From: Methanomicrobiales archaeon
GTDB taxonomy: Archaea > Halobacteriota > Methanomicrobia > Methanomicrobiales > Methanospirillaceae
Assembly (NCBI GenBank): GCA_022841205.1
Contig: JALHCK010000007.1
Location: 1 to 64,000 of the forward strand
Length of the DNA stretch: 64,000 nt
Reading direction: 5' to 3'
The notes beneath the pieces were generated by a model. The model was not told the DNA's origin. It saw only the letters and a list, made by a program, of their open reading frames with translations, and searched no databases. Below, piece after piece: positions 1 through 7,902 of this stretch (its first letter is position 1; each line of letters begins with the position of its first letter). The position numbers and the translations under genes are program-made.

Positions 1-140
1 ATATTCGTGCTGAATGAAGAAGTTGGTAAATGTACTCATCAGAAATGATCGATTGGAGACGATAAAGTACTTTGGGTGGGGGGGTTATTCGAAATCCTCA
101 GTGGTATGAAAAAGATTCGGTTGTGAGAACAACGAGGAGA

Positions 141-473
141 TTAGAGAGTGAGGGTGATCTGGCCGTCCTTGAGGATTACCGTATAGGTAGGTTGCGGTTT
201 TGTTGCAAGTCCATCCAGCACCTCACCGGTTTTCACATGAAAGACCGAACCATGGCAGAGACAGCGGATGGTCTCTCCTTCAAGTTTTCCATAGCCGAGC
301 CTGCAGCCACCATGGGTGCAGAAATTATCCAGGGCATAGATCCCGGATTCGAGTTTTATGAGAAGGATCTCCCGGTCACCGGCCTTCACCACTTTCATAT
401 CCCCAACCGGCAGATCGTTTTCATACCCAAACTTTTTCTCTCGTAAGGTGTCCACCTTCAAACATCTGTACAA
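141..473 (-). CDS. Rieske-type [2Fe-2S] ferredoxin
   Basis: A 110-residue small electron carrier. The Rieske ligands are visible as C52-T-H54 and C71-L-C-H74. C57 and C73 sit where the disulfide cysteines of high-potential Rieske proteins lie. Nothing precedes or follows the domain, so it is a stand-alone soluble ferredoxin, like those that serve dioxygenase-type or nitrite reductase-like enzymes. No oxygenase partner is in view. The start is uncertain: the longest frame opens with TTG, and a GTG six codons later (residue 7), preceded by GAAG, is a plausible alternative. It lies 190 bp beyond the radical SAM gene on the same strand and is probably not in that operon. The family assignment is firm; the role is unknown. 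Confidence 0.85.
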   Translation of the reverse strand: MYRCLKVDTLREKKFGYENDLPVGDMKVVKAGDREILLIKLESGIYALDNFCTHGGCRLGYGKLEGETIRCLCHGSVFHVKTGEVLDGLATKPQPTYTVILKDGQITLTL

Positions 474-662
474 TCCTATTGAAATATTGTTAGAATGCCC
501 GGGTGTGGGTTGCAGCCAAGATGCAGCGTTCTGGGCACATCATGTTTGATCTCCTTTGGATAAATAAAAAGATACTCATCAAGCCGCCAACATGCTCATG
601 CATGATGAAGGTGAGATGATCTCATTCGAAAAAAAGATGAATATCTCTTCATTGCAGGTGGT

Positions 663-2438
663 TTACATTCTCTGCGATTCCGCCCTGACCTGGCCAGGGT
701 GGGCAAATGACCTGTTGGTCGCAACCGACCGATACGGCACTCCATAGAACTTCCGGTAAAACTGATCTGCTTCCTGTTCGATTGAAAAATCAAATACGCC
801 AGGGTGGATCGTCTGGGCAATTGTCATGAGGCCGAGAATCCATCGCGGGCTCCCGAAGTCCCAGGAAGGATGCATGGTATACACCTGTCCGTTACGAACC
901 GCCGGGACATCGAGTGCATGATCTGCGCAGAACCGGAGGGTGTCTTCGACCGTCGACGTGAGGAAGCCCGAAGTGAACAGGAAATCGGGATTGAGGGCGA
1001 TGAACTCCTCGCGAGAAATCGTCACCCCGGGTTTCCCCTCCCTGCCGATTGCCCGGTTGACATAGGCTCCACCGGCCGCCTCGACCAGTTTCCCCTCAAA
1101 TCTTCCCGGGTTGAGCGCAAAGAGCGGGTGTCCCATCGCGTAGTAGACGCGGGGGTGGGGAACATCTGCCACACGTTCCCGGATTATTTCGAGGCGGGAA
1201 CGGATAAAGCTGCAGAGCTTCCTCCCGGCCTCCTCCCGTCCTGTATTTTCCGCAAGTTCCGTCACATAGTGCAAGTATGCATTGATGTCGTTCATCCGGT
1301 CATGCATCTCTTTTTTCAGCATGCCGCTTCCCAATACCTCACCCCATATCCGCGAGAGGGTTACCTGGTCATCGACACCAAGGCAGGAGAGTATAGCCCA
1401 AATCATCTCGAGGCCACGGGTTATCCGGTATCCCCCCATCATTCCCGGTTCGGTAAAGATGTCGGGGTTAATCGTTCCTTTTACCGGCAGGACATATCCA
1501 CAATAACAGGTTTTCTTTGCCGTCCCTTTGATATGGGCACCCATGGGTCCAAAGAATTCCCGTGGAATACATTCCGCTCCGCATACGGGGCAGGTGGTTG
1601 TCAGAAATCGCGTTCCCGGCGAATTGAAGAGGTAGACCCATGACAGGATCTGCCGGAGACGACCAAGGAGGTTTTCACTCTCGTAGATAGTCGGCTCAGA
1701 CCCTGGGGCAGTATCACCGAAGGGGACAAAACGCATCAATTGAAGCGGAATCTCTTTTGAAATACCTGCGATACGTCTCGCAGCAGCGAGGACTTCCTCT
1801 TCTCCCCCCTTGCGACAGACCAGCGAGACTTCGACGTGAACACCTGCCTGGTACAGATGTTCGATTGTACGAAAAACAGGGTCGGCATCAGCTGCTCCGC
1901 ACGCCCGGTAACACGCATCGCTTGCACCCTTCAGCCCGATATTGACAAAATCAAGAGCAGGGATGAGCTTCTTCACCGATCGTTCCGTCAGATAGCCATT
2001 GGTCGAGCATCCGGTGAGAAATCCCTGTTCCATGGCTTTTTGGATGAGTCGGCAGAATGTTGGAAACGATACGATAGGGTCGTTCAATGCAAATGTGATC
2101 CCGACACACCCCTCTTCGCGGGCTTTCCGGATGACCTCATCTGTACTGACTGCTGCTTCCGACCGGGCCAGCGACTCGGCATGGTCGACAAGGATTTCTG
2201 ACACGCACCCATCACAGTGAAAATTGCACCCTGCCGTGCATACCTGGAGGAACTTACCTCCCGGGTGGAAATGAAGCATCGGCTGGGTTTCAATGGCAAT
2301 CGGGAAGGCTGCAAGGAACAGGTCAGGAAACCGTTCGATTATCCCTGATTCGTTGGCCGTGTACATCCTGCAACGACCGGTCCCTCCCGGGACTATATTG
2401 CATCCTACTGCACAAATTTCACACCGCATGCTGCTCAC
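663..2438 (-). CDS. Radical SAM protein fused to a substrate-binding-protein-like C-terminal domain
   Basis: 591 residues. Residues 1-25 carry a CxxCxxxC...C cluster (C6, C9, C13, C23) like that of pyruvate formate-lyase-activase-like enzymes. C71-x3-C75-x2-C78 is the radical SAM [4Fe-4S] motif. A ribbon-like cysteine group follows at C283, C286, C290, C311 and C313. From about residue 330 to 570 the chain resembles the linker helix and C-terminal lobe of iron/cobalamin-type ABC binding proteins (VYYAMG, EAAGGAYVN, a terminal FYRKFYG-like helix), but there is no signal peptide, so this part should be cytosolic. GTG at 2438 overlaps the methyltransferase stop (GTGA); ATG at 2429 is an alternative. 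It is last in the transporter operon. The substrate is unknown; modification of the imported cofactor or of a peptide is inference. Confidence 0.8.
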   Translation of the reverse strand: MSSMRCEICAVGCNIVPGGTGRCRMYTANESGIIERFPDLFLAAFPIAIETQPMLHFHPGGKFLQVCTAGCNFHCDGCVSEILVDHAESLARSEAAVSTDEVIRKAREEGCVGITFALNDPIVSFPTFCRLIQKAMEQGFLTGCSTNGYLTERSVKKLIPALDFVNIGLKGASDACYRACGAADADPVFRTIEHLYQAGVHVEVSLVCRKGGEEEVLAAARRIAGISKEIPLQLMRFVPFGDTAPGSEPTIYESENLLGRLRQILSWVYLFNSPGTRFLTTTCPVCGAECIPREFFGPMGAHIKGTAKKTCYCGYVLPVKGTINPDIFTEPGMMGGYRITRGLEMIWAILSCLGVDDQVTLSRIWGEVLGSGMLKKEMHDRMNDINAYLHYVTELAENTGREEAGRKLCSFIRSRLEIIRERVADVPHPRVYYAMGHPLFALNPGRFEGKLVEAAGGAYVNRAIGREGKPGVTISREEFIALNPDFLFTSGFLTSTVEDTLRFCADHALDVPAVRNGQVYTMHPSWDFGSPRWILGLMTIAQTIHPGVFDFSIEQEADQFYRKFYGVPYRSVATNRSFAHPGQVRAESQRM

Positions 2439-3076
2439 TTCCTCATCACGATCCAGAACCCCGATGCATCCCTTCTGATCTCATAGTCACGTATCCTTGC
2501 ATCCTTCATGCATATTCTCAGCTCTCTCTGCTTCTCATGGCCCAGGTTTCCCCGCACCTTCTCTCCAAAGGAAGGATCGTTCATTTTTGCCGTGATAGCC
2601 GCTTTCAGCTCCGGAGTGCCAAATCCCCCGCCAATAAATGTCCTGCCTCCTGGCTTCAACACCCGGTAGATCTCGGCAAAGGCCCGATCCGGTGCTTCCC
2701 AGAAGAAGACCGATCCCCTGCTTATGACGAGGTCGACCGAACAATCATCGTAGGAAAGGGCATGGACATCGCCATGGACAGGGTGGATACGTTCGCTCAT
2801 TCCTGCATTCTGGATGTTCTTTTTGGCACACGCAAGCATATCCTGCGACATGTCCAGTGCATCAATAGTGAATCCGGAGATTGATGCAAGAGCGAGAGCC
2901 AGGTGACCCGGACCGCACCCGGCGTCGATACAGAACCCGCGGTCGAACCCGCAGCATTCAATCGCCTGACGTGCTATCACCGGATAGACAGGGGCAAAAA
3001 TATTCCTGGCGATCTCGTTGAACTCATCTGCTGTTTTTTCTTTCCCGTCCCATTTCTTTGCTCCAGGAGTTTTCAT
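2435..3076 (-). CDS. Class I SAM-dependent methyltransferase (Methyltransf_11 type)
   Basis: 213 residues. A glycine-rich motif I (DAGCGPGHLALALA) lies near residues 50-63, an acidic strand-2 end (DALDMS) follows, and post-motif PGGRTFIGGG closes the Rossmann core, as in the UbiE/Methyltransf_11 superfamily. I chose ATG 3076 because GGTG lies six bases upstream; the GTG nine bases earlier has no better ribosome site. It sits 19 bp after the binding-protein stop and overlaps the radical SAM gene by four bases, so the three are co-transcribed. It probably methylates a small molecule handled by this transporter operon. The methyl acceptor cannot be read from sequence. Confidence 0.85.
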   Translation of the reverse strand: MKTPGAKKWDGKEKTADEFNEIARNIFAPVYPVIARQAIECCGFDRGFCIDAGCGPGHLALALASISGFTIDALDMSQDMLACAKKNIQNAGMSERIHPVHGDVHALSYDDCSVDLVISRGSVFFWEAPDRAFAEIYRVLKPGGRTFIGGGFGTPELKAAITAKMNDPSFGEKVRGNLGHEKQRELRICMKDARIRDYEIRRDASGFWIVMRK

Positions 3077-3095
3077 ACACTGCACCTTTTCGGAT

Positions 3096-4193
3096 TCACC
3101 GGAGTGAGGGGTCCAGAAGGCTGTCCAATTCGTTGTCCGAGAGATCGAAATGATAGAACTTCAGGTAGAACTCTTTTGTGAGTGCCGGCAGGTTCACATC
3201 ACTGAATGTATCCGGATACAGGACTTTTGCCGTCCACGGGATCCCGATAATCCGGTTGATGCCCGGCGGCCGGTCGAACCATGGGTACGGCGACTGCGGG
3301 ACGAGATAAACGCGGTGATGCTGCACAGCGGGGATCGATTGCCAGAGGGTGTCATTATAAACTGCCGAATAGAATACCGGATCACTGACGATAATGACCT
3401 CGGGGTTCCATTTTGTCACATGCTCCATCGAGACAGGGGTCATACCCATTCCGGGCAGAATCTGGCAGTCAGCAACATTGATCCCCCCGGCAAGTTCGAT
3501 CAGTTCAGAATGGACTGAACCGGTCGGATCGGTCTGGAGCCCTTTGGGCCCTTCGGCGTAATATACCCGGACCCGTTGATCGGCCGGGATAGCGGAAACC
3601 CGTGTCCCGACATCGTCCAGGACCCGGTGATAGAATTCTAAAAGCTCGGCTGCCTTTGTATCAGCACCGAGAAGCGTACCAAGGTATTTGATCGATTCAT
3701 CATATGCTGATGCATTCCTGGCATCAAGCACTCCGACAACCGGAATAGCGCCGAATTGTTGCTGGTGCTCCTGAATCGTACTGGTGAAATTCCCGAGACC
3801 CTCACCTTCAATGATAATGTCAGGATCCATTGAGATGAATACCTCATAATTGCCGGTCTGTTTCCCAAACCATCCCCCGACATTGGGGAGAGCGAGGTAT
3901 TTTTCCGGCATGTACACTTTACCGTTTATCTTATTTGGCTCGAAGTTCACCCCGATCAGTTTCTCGGGAGCAAGGGCGTAAACTGCAATGGTGGTCATCG
4001 GGACGGTGGTGAGCACCCGGTCAATCTTCTGAGGGACTTCCAGTGTTCTTCCCGTCATGTCAGTGATGGCCTTTGTCGTTGCGTTTTGGACGGGCTGCGG
4101 GATGGTATTTGTACAACCGGCAAAGAGCGCCGCTGTACAGAGCAATAGCAATATCGCCGCCGTCATCATGGAAACATTCTTACTATCAGCCAT
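3096..4193 (-). CDS. Iron/cobalamin-class ABC transporter substrate-binding lipoprotein
   Basis: 365 residues. The N-terminus is a hydrophobic segment ending in a lipobox-like LFAGC at about residues 23-27, followed by a Thr/Gln-rich linker, so the protein should be membrane-anchored outside the cell. The body has the class III binding-protein pattern: TDMTGRTLEVP near the start, ELIELAGGINVA at the second lobe, WFDRPPGINR near the C-terminus, and a final KEFYLKFY helix. Such proteins bind siderophores, corrinoids, haem or oxyanions such as molybdate; the ligand cannot be chosen here. It lies 80 bp after the ATPase gene and 19 bp before the methyltransferase, within one minus-strand operon. 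Confidence 0.88.
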   Translation of the reverse strand: MADSKNVSMMTAAILLLLCTAALFAGCTNTIPQPVQNATTKAITDMTGRTLEVPQKIDRVLTTVPMTTIAVYALAPEKLIGVNFEPNKINGKVYMPEKYLALPNVGGWFGKQTGNYEVFISMDPDIIIEGEGLGNFTSTIQEHQQQFGAIPVVGVLDARNASAYDESIKYLGTLLGADTKAAELLEFYHRVLDDVGTRVSAIPADQRVRVYYAEGPKGLQTDPTGSVHSELIELAGGINVADCQILPGMGMTPVSMEHVTKWNPEVIIVSDPVFYSAVYNDTLWQSIPAVQHHRVYLVPQSPYPWFDRPPGINRIIGIPWTAKVLYPDTFSDVNLPALTKEFYLKFYHFDLSDNELDSLLDPSLR

Positions 4194-4273
4194 ATTCTTT
4201 CATTCCTGTAGTTTTCTGGTTCAGATTGATGAGAGAGAAGAAGTGCGTCGCACTTGTCGAAAGGCACTTTTTT

Positions 4274-5143
4274 TCACATGGTACTGCTCCCTCCCGGGGG
4301 CTCCACTATGGATGAGTTTCCACTGCATCCCGTGGGTAATTTACTCCCACACCTGCATTTCCCGGATCTGTGCGGCACGCAGATGTGACGCGCAACATCA
4401 TTGCTGTAGGTAATCGAGACGTCTACCCCGTAGGTCTGCCTGAGGTTCGCTTCGGTGACGACGTCTTCCGCCAGTCCATAGGCCATGAACGTACCATACT
4501 TCATGATGGCAACACTGTTCGAGGTCAGGAAGGCATGATCCGGGAAATGCGAGCTCATGATGACGGAGAGCCCGCTCTCTGCAAGCTGATCGATGATCTC
4601 GAGTATCCGGACCTGGTTGCCAAAATCGAGATGTGAGGTCGGTTCATCGAGCAGGAGGATTGCCGGTTCCTGCGCGAGTGCACGGGCGATCATGGCGAGC
4701 TGGTATTCCCCGCCGGAGATCATGTTCACTGGTTTCTCCGTGATCTTCTCGATGCCGACAAGTTCGATCTTTTCCATGGCAATTTCGTAATCCTCTTTTC
4801 CCGGTGCCGAGAAGGCTGCAAGGTGGGGTGCCCTCCCCATCAGGATGAAATCACGCACGGAAAAGGGGAAGACGATTTCGTGCGCCTGGGGAACGTACCC
4901 GACTTTTTTTGCGATCTCAACCTGATGCAGTCCGGACATCTCCTTGCCAAAGAGCCGGATCGAACCCGAACAGAGATCGTACAGGTTCGCCAGGCACCGG
5001 ATGAGGGTCGATTTACCGATCCCGTTTGGCCCGAGGATACAGAGCACCTCGCGGTCGGCAAGGGAGAAAGAGATATTCGAAAATACCTTCTTCCCGCCAG
5101 GATAGGCGAATCCTGCATCGGTCACCTCAAGGATCATGTCCAT
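4274..5143 (-). CDS. ABC transporter ATP-binding protein, FecE/BtuD type, with Cys/His-rich tail
   Basis: 289 residues. Walker A is GPNGIGKST (38-46), the Q-loop is in VGYVPQ (81-86), the signature is SGGEY (143-147), and Walker B is ILLLDEPTS (162-170), followed by the H-loop SSHFPDH. It drives the FecCD-type permease encoded just upstream, overlapping its end by ten bases. After the normal domain end there is an unusual tail (about 253-289) with H-x-C-x2-H-x4-C-x-C-x7-C spacing, suggestive of a metal site. It is the second gene of the operon starting near 6219. The family is certain; the transported compound is not known. Confidence 0.92.
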   Translation of the reverse strand: MDMILEVTDAGFAYPGGKKVFSNISFSLADREVLCILGPNGIGKSTLIRCLANLYDLCSGSIRLFGKEMSGLHQVEIAKKVGYVPQAHEIVFPFSVRDFILMGRAPHLAAFSAPGKEDYEIAMEKIELVGIEKITEKPVNMISGGEYQLAMIARALAQEPAILLLDEPTSHLDFGNQVRILEIIDQLAESGLSVIMSSHFPDHAFLTSNSVAIMKYGTFMAYGLAEDVVTEANLRQTYGVDVSITYSNDVARHICVPHRSGKCRCGSKLPTGCSGNSSIVEPPGGSSTM

Positions 5144-6219
5144 CCCACCGAACGCTTCCTGAGCAGGTAAGCAAAAAACGGCGCCCCGATAATGGCGGTG
5201 AGAATCCCCAGGGGGATCTCGGCACTGGTCAGATTTCGCGCGATATCATCGATGATCAGAAGATAGGATGCTCCGAGTATGATGGTGACCGGCAGGAGTT
5301 TCCGGTAATCCGGGCCGACGAGCATACGGCACAGGTGAGGCACGACGAGACCGACCCATCCGATGATTCCGGCAATACAGACCGCTCCGGCCGTGATCAG
5401 GGTCGAGCAGAGGATGATGATCTGCGACATTCGTTTTGTATCGATTCCGAGCGCCCGTGCTTCATCATCGCCAACGGCAAGAAGGTTTATCCGCCATCGG
5501 ATGAGGATGAGAATTGTTGCGGCAGCCAGGATAGGTGGGGCGACCAGGAGGAGATCGGTATACCGTACCGCTGCCAGGCTTCCCATCAGCCAGAATGTGA
5601 TCGCAGGGAGTTTCTCGTAGGGATCGGCGAGGTACTTGGTGAGCGATATCAGTGCGGTGAAAAAGGCACCAACGATAATGCCGGACAGGACAAGGATCAG
5701 CGTGGGGGTCGTCCGATAAAAACGGCTGAGCAGGTAGGTGATTGCCACTGCAAGGATGCCGAAACAGAATGCAGAGAGCTGGGTCATAAATGCCCCCGCA
5801 GACAGGAGGATAGCGAGCGCCGCACCGAACCCGGCACCGGAGGAAACCCCGAGAATATCGGGGGAGACCAGGGGGTTCTTGAAGAGGCCCTGGTATGCCG
5901 CACCTGCTAACGCAAGTCCTGATCCCACGAGCACCGCGGCTATCACCCGTGGCAGGCGGATTACGTATACGATGTTATATTCCGCAGCGGTCCAGCTGGG
6001 ATTGACATGGATAATCTCCTCCGGTAGCAGATTCAGAAACGGTGCTCCAAGAAGATCGATGACATGGGAAGGGCTGACATCATACTGGCCTAAAAAGAGC
6101 GATGCGACGAAAAGAACAGGGAGAGTCCCATATATCAAAATCGTGCTGATGACTTTTCTTTTGAAGAAAGGCCGGATAGCCATGTACGTTGACGAAATTC
6201 GGTTCGTAACTGTTGTCAT
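5134..6219 (-). CDS. ABC transporter permease, FecCD/BtuC family
   Basis: 361 residues of multi-spanning membrane protein. Family marks are the VIRLPRVIAAVLVGSGLALAG stretch, GLFKNPLVSPDILGVSSGAGF, and near the end IIGWVGLVVPHLCRMLVGPDYR, all standard in FecCD permeases. Two copies would form the membrane channel with the ATPase encoded downstream. The open frame extends to a TTG at 6255, but ATG 6219 has a purine-rich GGGGGAG just before it and gives a normal N-terminus, so I used that. It is the first gene of the operon. A TATA-like box and a tandem repeat lie about 140-165 bp upstream. Confidence 0.9.
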   Translation of the reverse strand: MTTVTNRISSTYMAIRPFFKRKVISTILIYGTLPVLFVASLFLGQYDVSPSHVIDLLGAPFLNLLPEEIIHVNPSWTAAEYNIVYVIRLPRVIAAVLVGSGLALAGAAYQGLFKNPLVSPDILGVSSGAGFGAALAILLSAGAFMTQLSAFCFGILAVAITYLLSRFYRTTPTLILVLSGIIVGAFFTALISLTKYLADPYEKLPAITFWLMGSLAAVRYTDLLLVAPPILAAATILILIRWRINLLAVGDDEARALGIDTKRMSQIIILCSTLITAGAVCIAGIIGWVGLVVPHLCRMLVGPDYRKLLPVTIILGASYLLIIDDIARNLTSAEIPLGILTAIIGAPFFAYLLRKRSVGWT

Positions 6220-6354
6220 CGCTCCCCCTGAATTGAAATTCCGCTCAAAAACCAAACATGGGAAAGAGATCCAGGATGATCTCGATCACGGGCCGATGGG
6301 CACCTCTGCCGGGTTTGAGGTAGTTCACCTATTCATGAGGGAAAGCAAACCACA

Positions 6355-6388
6355 TAAAGTTATGGTAAAGTTATTTACTTTTATAATG
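6355..6388 (-). promoter_or_regulatory. Candidate promoter with tandem operator repeat for the ABC/radical SAM operon
   Basis: Read on the minus strand, an archaeal TATA-like CATTATAAAAG occupies 6378-6388. Immediately downstream are two exact copies of ATAACTTTA (6366-6374 and 6355-6363), 11 bp apart, about one helical turn. Two identical sites on one DNA face over the expected transcription start are typical of a repressor operator. Regulation by metal or cofactor supply is inference. Confidence 0.45.
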
Positions 6389-7083
6389 TATTAATGATTC
6401 TTGGTTAACTTGTTTACTACATGTGATCTCAGCTCGACTTTGAAACGATTGCACCTGCTCTCCCGCTCCGCTCAACGGCTGCCTTGAGGATGGCACCGTG
6501 TAGTGTCCGGATCCTCCGACTGCCGCTTCCCTTCCTCAGTAAGCTTCTCGATCTAGTCGGTCCAGGAGCTCCCGCAGATATAACAGGGTACAAGGTCGGG
6601 AACATCCAGGGGCTTGGGCTTTAGCGGTGTAAATTTTCGGGAAGTTCGAGTGGAAACAGACCTTTCCATCGGAACTGGACCTTCCCACAATCCCATGGAA
6701 ACGGTGGTACTTACGCAATTGGGTTACGCAATTGAGTAAAAGCGGTAATTTTGTTCTGATTCCCGATCTGACAATTTTGAGAAGAATTTGCATTAGATAA
6801 AGTGCGTCCCATGGAAAATGGGGAACCACAGGCACATACCTTTTCATGCCGGACCTGATCATCAGAGTGTTCTGTGATTGGAAATTTTCCATGGGAGAGA
6901 GGAGTACTTAAAATTATTTTATTAATAATAGGGACTTCCGCGCAATCCGAGCCTGTAAAATCATTTTCCTGTCTTGCGTCACTTTCCATGGGATTGCCAT
7001 GGGATTGACGCAAGATTGTGGGACAGATCGTGATAAATCCACTTCCATCGGAAGAAGACGTATCGTCCGTTCCGATCCTGACG
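6389..7083. other. Intergenic, AT-rich accessory stretch without a supported gene
   Basis: No frame here has family resemblance or a convincing ribosome site. The longest frame (6536-6892, minus) is low-complexity and unlike any family I know. The stretch contains the short repeat nest described separately at 6691-7014. Base composition and the decayed genes that follow suggest an insertion-prone zone. Confidence 0.5.
6691..7014. repeat. Nest of CCATGG-centred inverted and direct short repeats
   Basis: TCCCATGGAAA occurs at 6691-6701. TCCCATGGAAAAT (6807-6819) has its exact reverse complement at 6884-6896, giving 13-bp inverted arms around a 90-bp unit. TTTCCATGGGA recurs at 6983-6993, and CCATGGGATTG is tandemly repeated at 6986-6996 and 6997-7007. 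That pair lies between 9-bp inverted arms CTTGCGTCA (6973-6981) and TGACGCAAG (7006-7014). TTACGCAATTG is also tandem at 6711-6721 and 6724-6734. No transposase is present; the origin is unknown. Confidence 0.7.
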
Positions 7084-7278
7084 ATGAACCTTGTCCCCTC
7101 TGTCTTAATATTTGGTTTCATTCATACTGTTCCACTCCATGTGGTTGTTGCTCTCTGCGAAGATCATCTCCGCATTGTGACAGTCTATATACCTGACGAG
7201 AGCCTATGGAGAGAATGGAGGAAAAGGAGGACTTCCAAAAGATTCCCAATCGGTGCACATTCTGCCGCGGTACTCTGA
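7084..7278 (+). pseudogene. DUF4258-like toxin remnant (C-terminal part)
   Basis: The reading frame (residues from PSVLIFG through PLHVVVALCEDH to RIVTVYIPDESLW) matches the C-terminal half of DUF4258 proteins, small toxins of the RelE/BrnT-like kind usually encoded upstream of a YgiT/MqsA zinc-finger antitoxin. The N-terminal half of the domain is missing: the upstream frame from 7018 does not resemble it. The end of the frame overlaps the antitoxin-like frame starting at 7206, the usual arrangement for this pair. I read it as a broken toxin gene. The homology call is from memory of the family pattern, not a search. Confidence 0.55.
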
Positions 7279-7484
7279 AACAAGGAAAGAGCGATTTTAT
7301 CGCACGAGTGGAAGATGAGGTGATCGTCATTCGGGATGTCCCTGCCTTTGTGTGCCAGCAATGCGGAGAGGTGTATTAGAGCGTTGCTATCTCCGAAAAG
7401 ATCGACAATGTGATGAGAGACGCACATAGTGGGAAACTTTGTCTAAAACCGCTTGCGGCGGGAAAAGTTGAACTGAAGGTGTAA
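7206..7484 (+). pseudogene. MqsA/YgiT-type zinc-finger antitoxin interrupted by in-frame TAG
   Basis: From ATG 7206 the frame encodes CTFCRGTL near the start and CQQCGEVY near residue 52, the two CxxC pairs of the YgiT-type zinc finger. A TAG then occurs at 7377-7379. The same frame continues without error for 34 codons as the expected C-terminal half (SEKIDNVMRDAHSGK, then KPLAAGKVELKV) and ends at TAA 7482-7484. The TAG sits where family members carry an aromatic or other residue after GEVY. It is most simply a nonsense mutation in a decaying toxin-antitoxin pair. Readthrough or suppression cannot be excluded from sequence alone. Confidence 0.7.
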
Positions 7485-7902
7485 TGTTTCGACAGGATAA
7501 GGTATTCAAAATAAACTGTCTAGACAATAACTCTTTCAACAAAACGGACATTAATTGTGGCACTCTACAACTATCAGGGAAGAATCGCACAAACGATACA
7601 AGCATTACCTGAAATAGCTCGTATCTCAGGATGAACGTTCCTTTCCGGGACGTGCGGAGCGCCAGGAATTTCTGGAAGTGTCGATCGAATTATCACTGCC
7701 ATACCGTGCACTCCTTCAGCACAGGACCATGGTCGATGAAAGGCGTTGGAACGTGATGGGCCGCAATGGACTCTCCGCTCCCGTATTATGGCTGTTGTCA
7801 AAGTATCCAGTCATCGATGAAGGCAGAATTATAATGAATGTCCAGAAATATACTCATGATGAACAAGCCGGTAGCATCTGGTGAAGACCAAAGAGATCTT
7901 TC
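7485..7902. other. Intergenic with possible broken frame; promoter region of mntA
   Basis: One plus-strand frame from about 7580 to 7884 reads like protein after an in-frame TAG near 7614 but matches no family I recognise; it may be gene debris. TATA-like AATTATAATG (7827-7836) and AAATATACT (7846-7854) lie 50-75 bp before the mntA start and are promoter candidates. Confidence 0.4.

Noticed and set aside
7377..7379. Pyrrolysine decoding of the in-frame TAG
   Set aside because: No pyl genes are in the window, the family is not a methylamine methyltransferase, and the neighbouring toxin is also broken; nonsense mutation is simpler.
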